A stretch of 19,957 bases of DNA. Origin: Paracoccaceae bacterium (lineage in GTDB: Bacteria > Pseudomonadota > Alphaproteobacteria > Rhodobacterales > Rhodobacteraceae). The stretch lies in NCBI GenBank assembly GCA_902525995.1, contig CABZJG010000010.1, forward strand, positions 1 to 19,957. The letters are read 5' to 3'. The notes beneath the pieces were generated by a model, which was not told the DNA's origin, ran no database searches, and was given only the letters and a program-made list of their open reading frames with translations. Position numbers and translations under genes: made by a program. The stretch's first letter is position 1. Every line of letters begins with the position of its first letter. This document shows, piece by piece, positions 19,938-19,957 of the stretch.

Positions 19938-19953
19938 CTTTCTCCATAGAAAG
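19938..19953. repeat. Small hairpin near the window end
   Basis: CTTTCT, CCAT, AGAAAG: six pairs with a four-base loop. It may mark the origin end of the IS91-type element; the window stops too soon to tell. Confidence 0.3.
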
Positions 19954-19957
19954 CATC

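Larger units (their letters stand above)
17400..19957 (+). mobile_element. IS91-type element with tyrosine recombinase and HUH transposase
   Basis: A recombinase gene and an IS91-family transposase lie in the same direction, 12 bases apart, as in the two-gene IS91-like elements of alphaproteobacteria. IS91 elements move by rolling-circle replication and lack terminal inverted repeats, so neither border can be fixed from this window. The left limit given is approximate, and the right end may lie beyond the window. Confidence 0.6.

Noticed and set aside
19623..19949. A plus-strand frame after the transposase
   Set aside because: It begins within the transposase in another frame and has low-complexity Thr/Pro content; no ribosome binding site.

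Overview
This window looks like the early (recombination, immunity and replication) region of a temperate lambda-type prophage in an alphaproteobacterium, probably of the Rhodobacterales/Roseobacter group. It is followed by an IS91-type insertion element. The assignment rests on the gene order, on many one-to-a-few-base stop/start overlaps, on a CI-like S24 repressor facing a small Cro-like gene, and on protein styles familiar from rhodobacterial phages. No tail, capsid or lysis gene is present, and no tRNA or CRISPR array was seen.

Left operon (minus strand, about 6001 down to 1). A promoter near 6038-6066 drives a tightly coupled chain: four small proteins of unknown function, a coiled-coil protein, a RecT annealase gene broken by one in-frame amber codon, two small proteins, SSB, a small protein, a YbcO/DUF1364-type nuclease, a RecD/Dda-like SF1 helicase, and the start of one more gene at the window edge. 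This is a recombination/repair module.

Immunity region (about 6020-8200). A set of related operators (TATGC-N5-GCATA and variants) lies over the left promoter and again over the right promoter, about 1.9 kb apart. Between them sit a membrane-anchored protein (plus strand) and the repressor followed by a coupled exported protein (minus strand). This resembles the lambda OL / rex-cI / OR layout. The Cro-like gene appears to be transcribed with no leader.

Right operon (plus strand, 7976 to about 16867). It carries Cro-like, CII-like and GapR-like proteins, a RuvC-like resolvase, an MT-A70 methyltransferase, a PemK-like protein, small genes including a 33-residue one, and an O-like replication initiator. 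The initiator gene contains an array of five iterons plus a purine/A-rich tract, which is probably the phage origin. Next comes a structured RNA that I read as a C4-antisense-like RNA, with a downstream leader that copies one strand of its stem and includes a Shine-Dalgarno site. The genes it would control are a Tat-signal protein, a small protein, a primase zinc finger and a TOPRIM-helicase (gp4-like, split over two frames), then five late-early genes. Two minus-strand genes, a helical protein at 8392 and a SWIM zinc-finger protein at 12607, interrupt the operon and look like morons.

Right end. From about 16860 the base composition becomes AT-rich and a gene is cut short after 18 codons. A tyrosine recombinase and an IS91-family HUH transposase follow, so the prophage is probably interrupted here and may be defective. 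The most interesting candidate system is the RNA switch at about 13014-13263, placed just ahead of the primase/helicase operon as the CI RNA is in phage P4.
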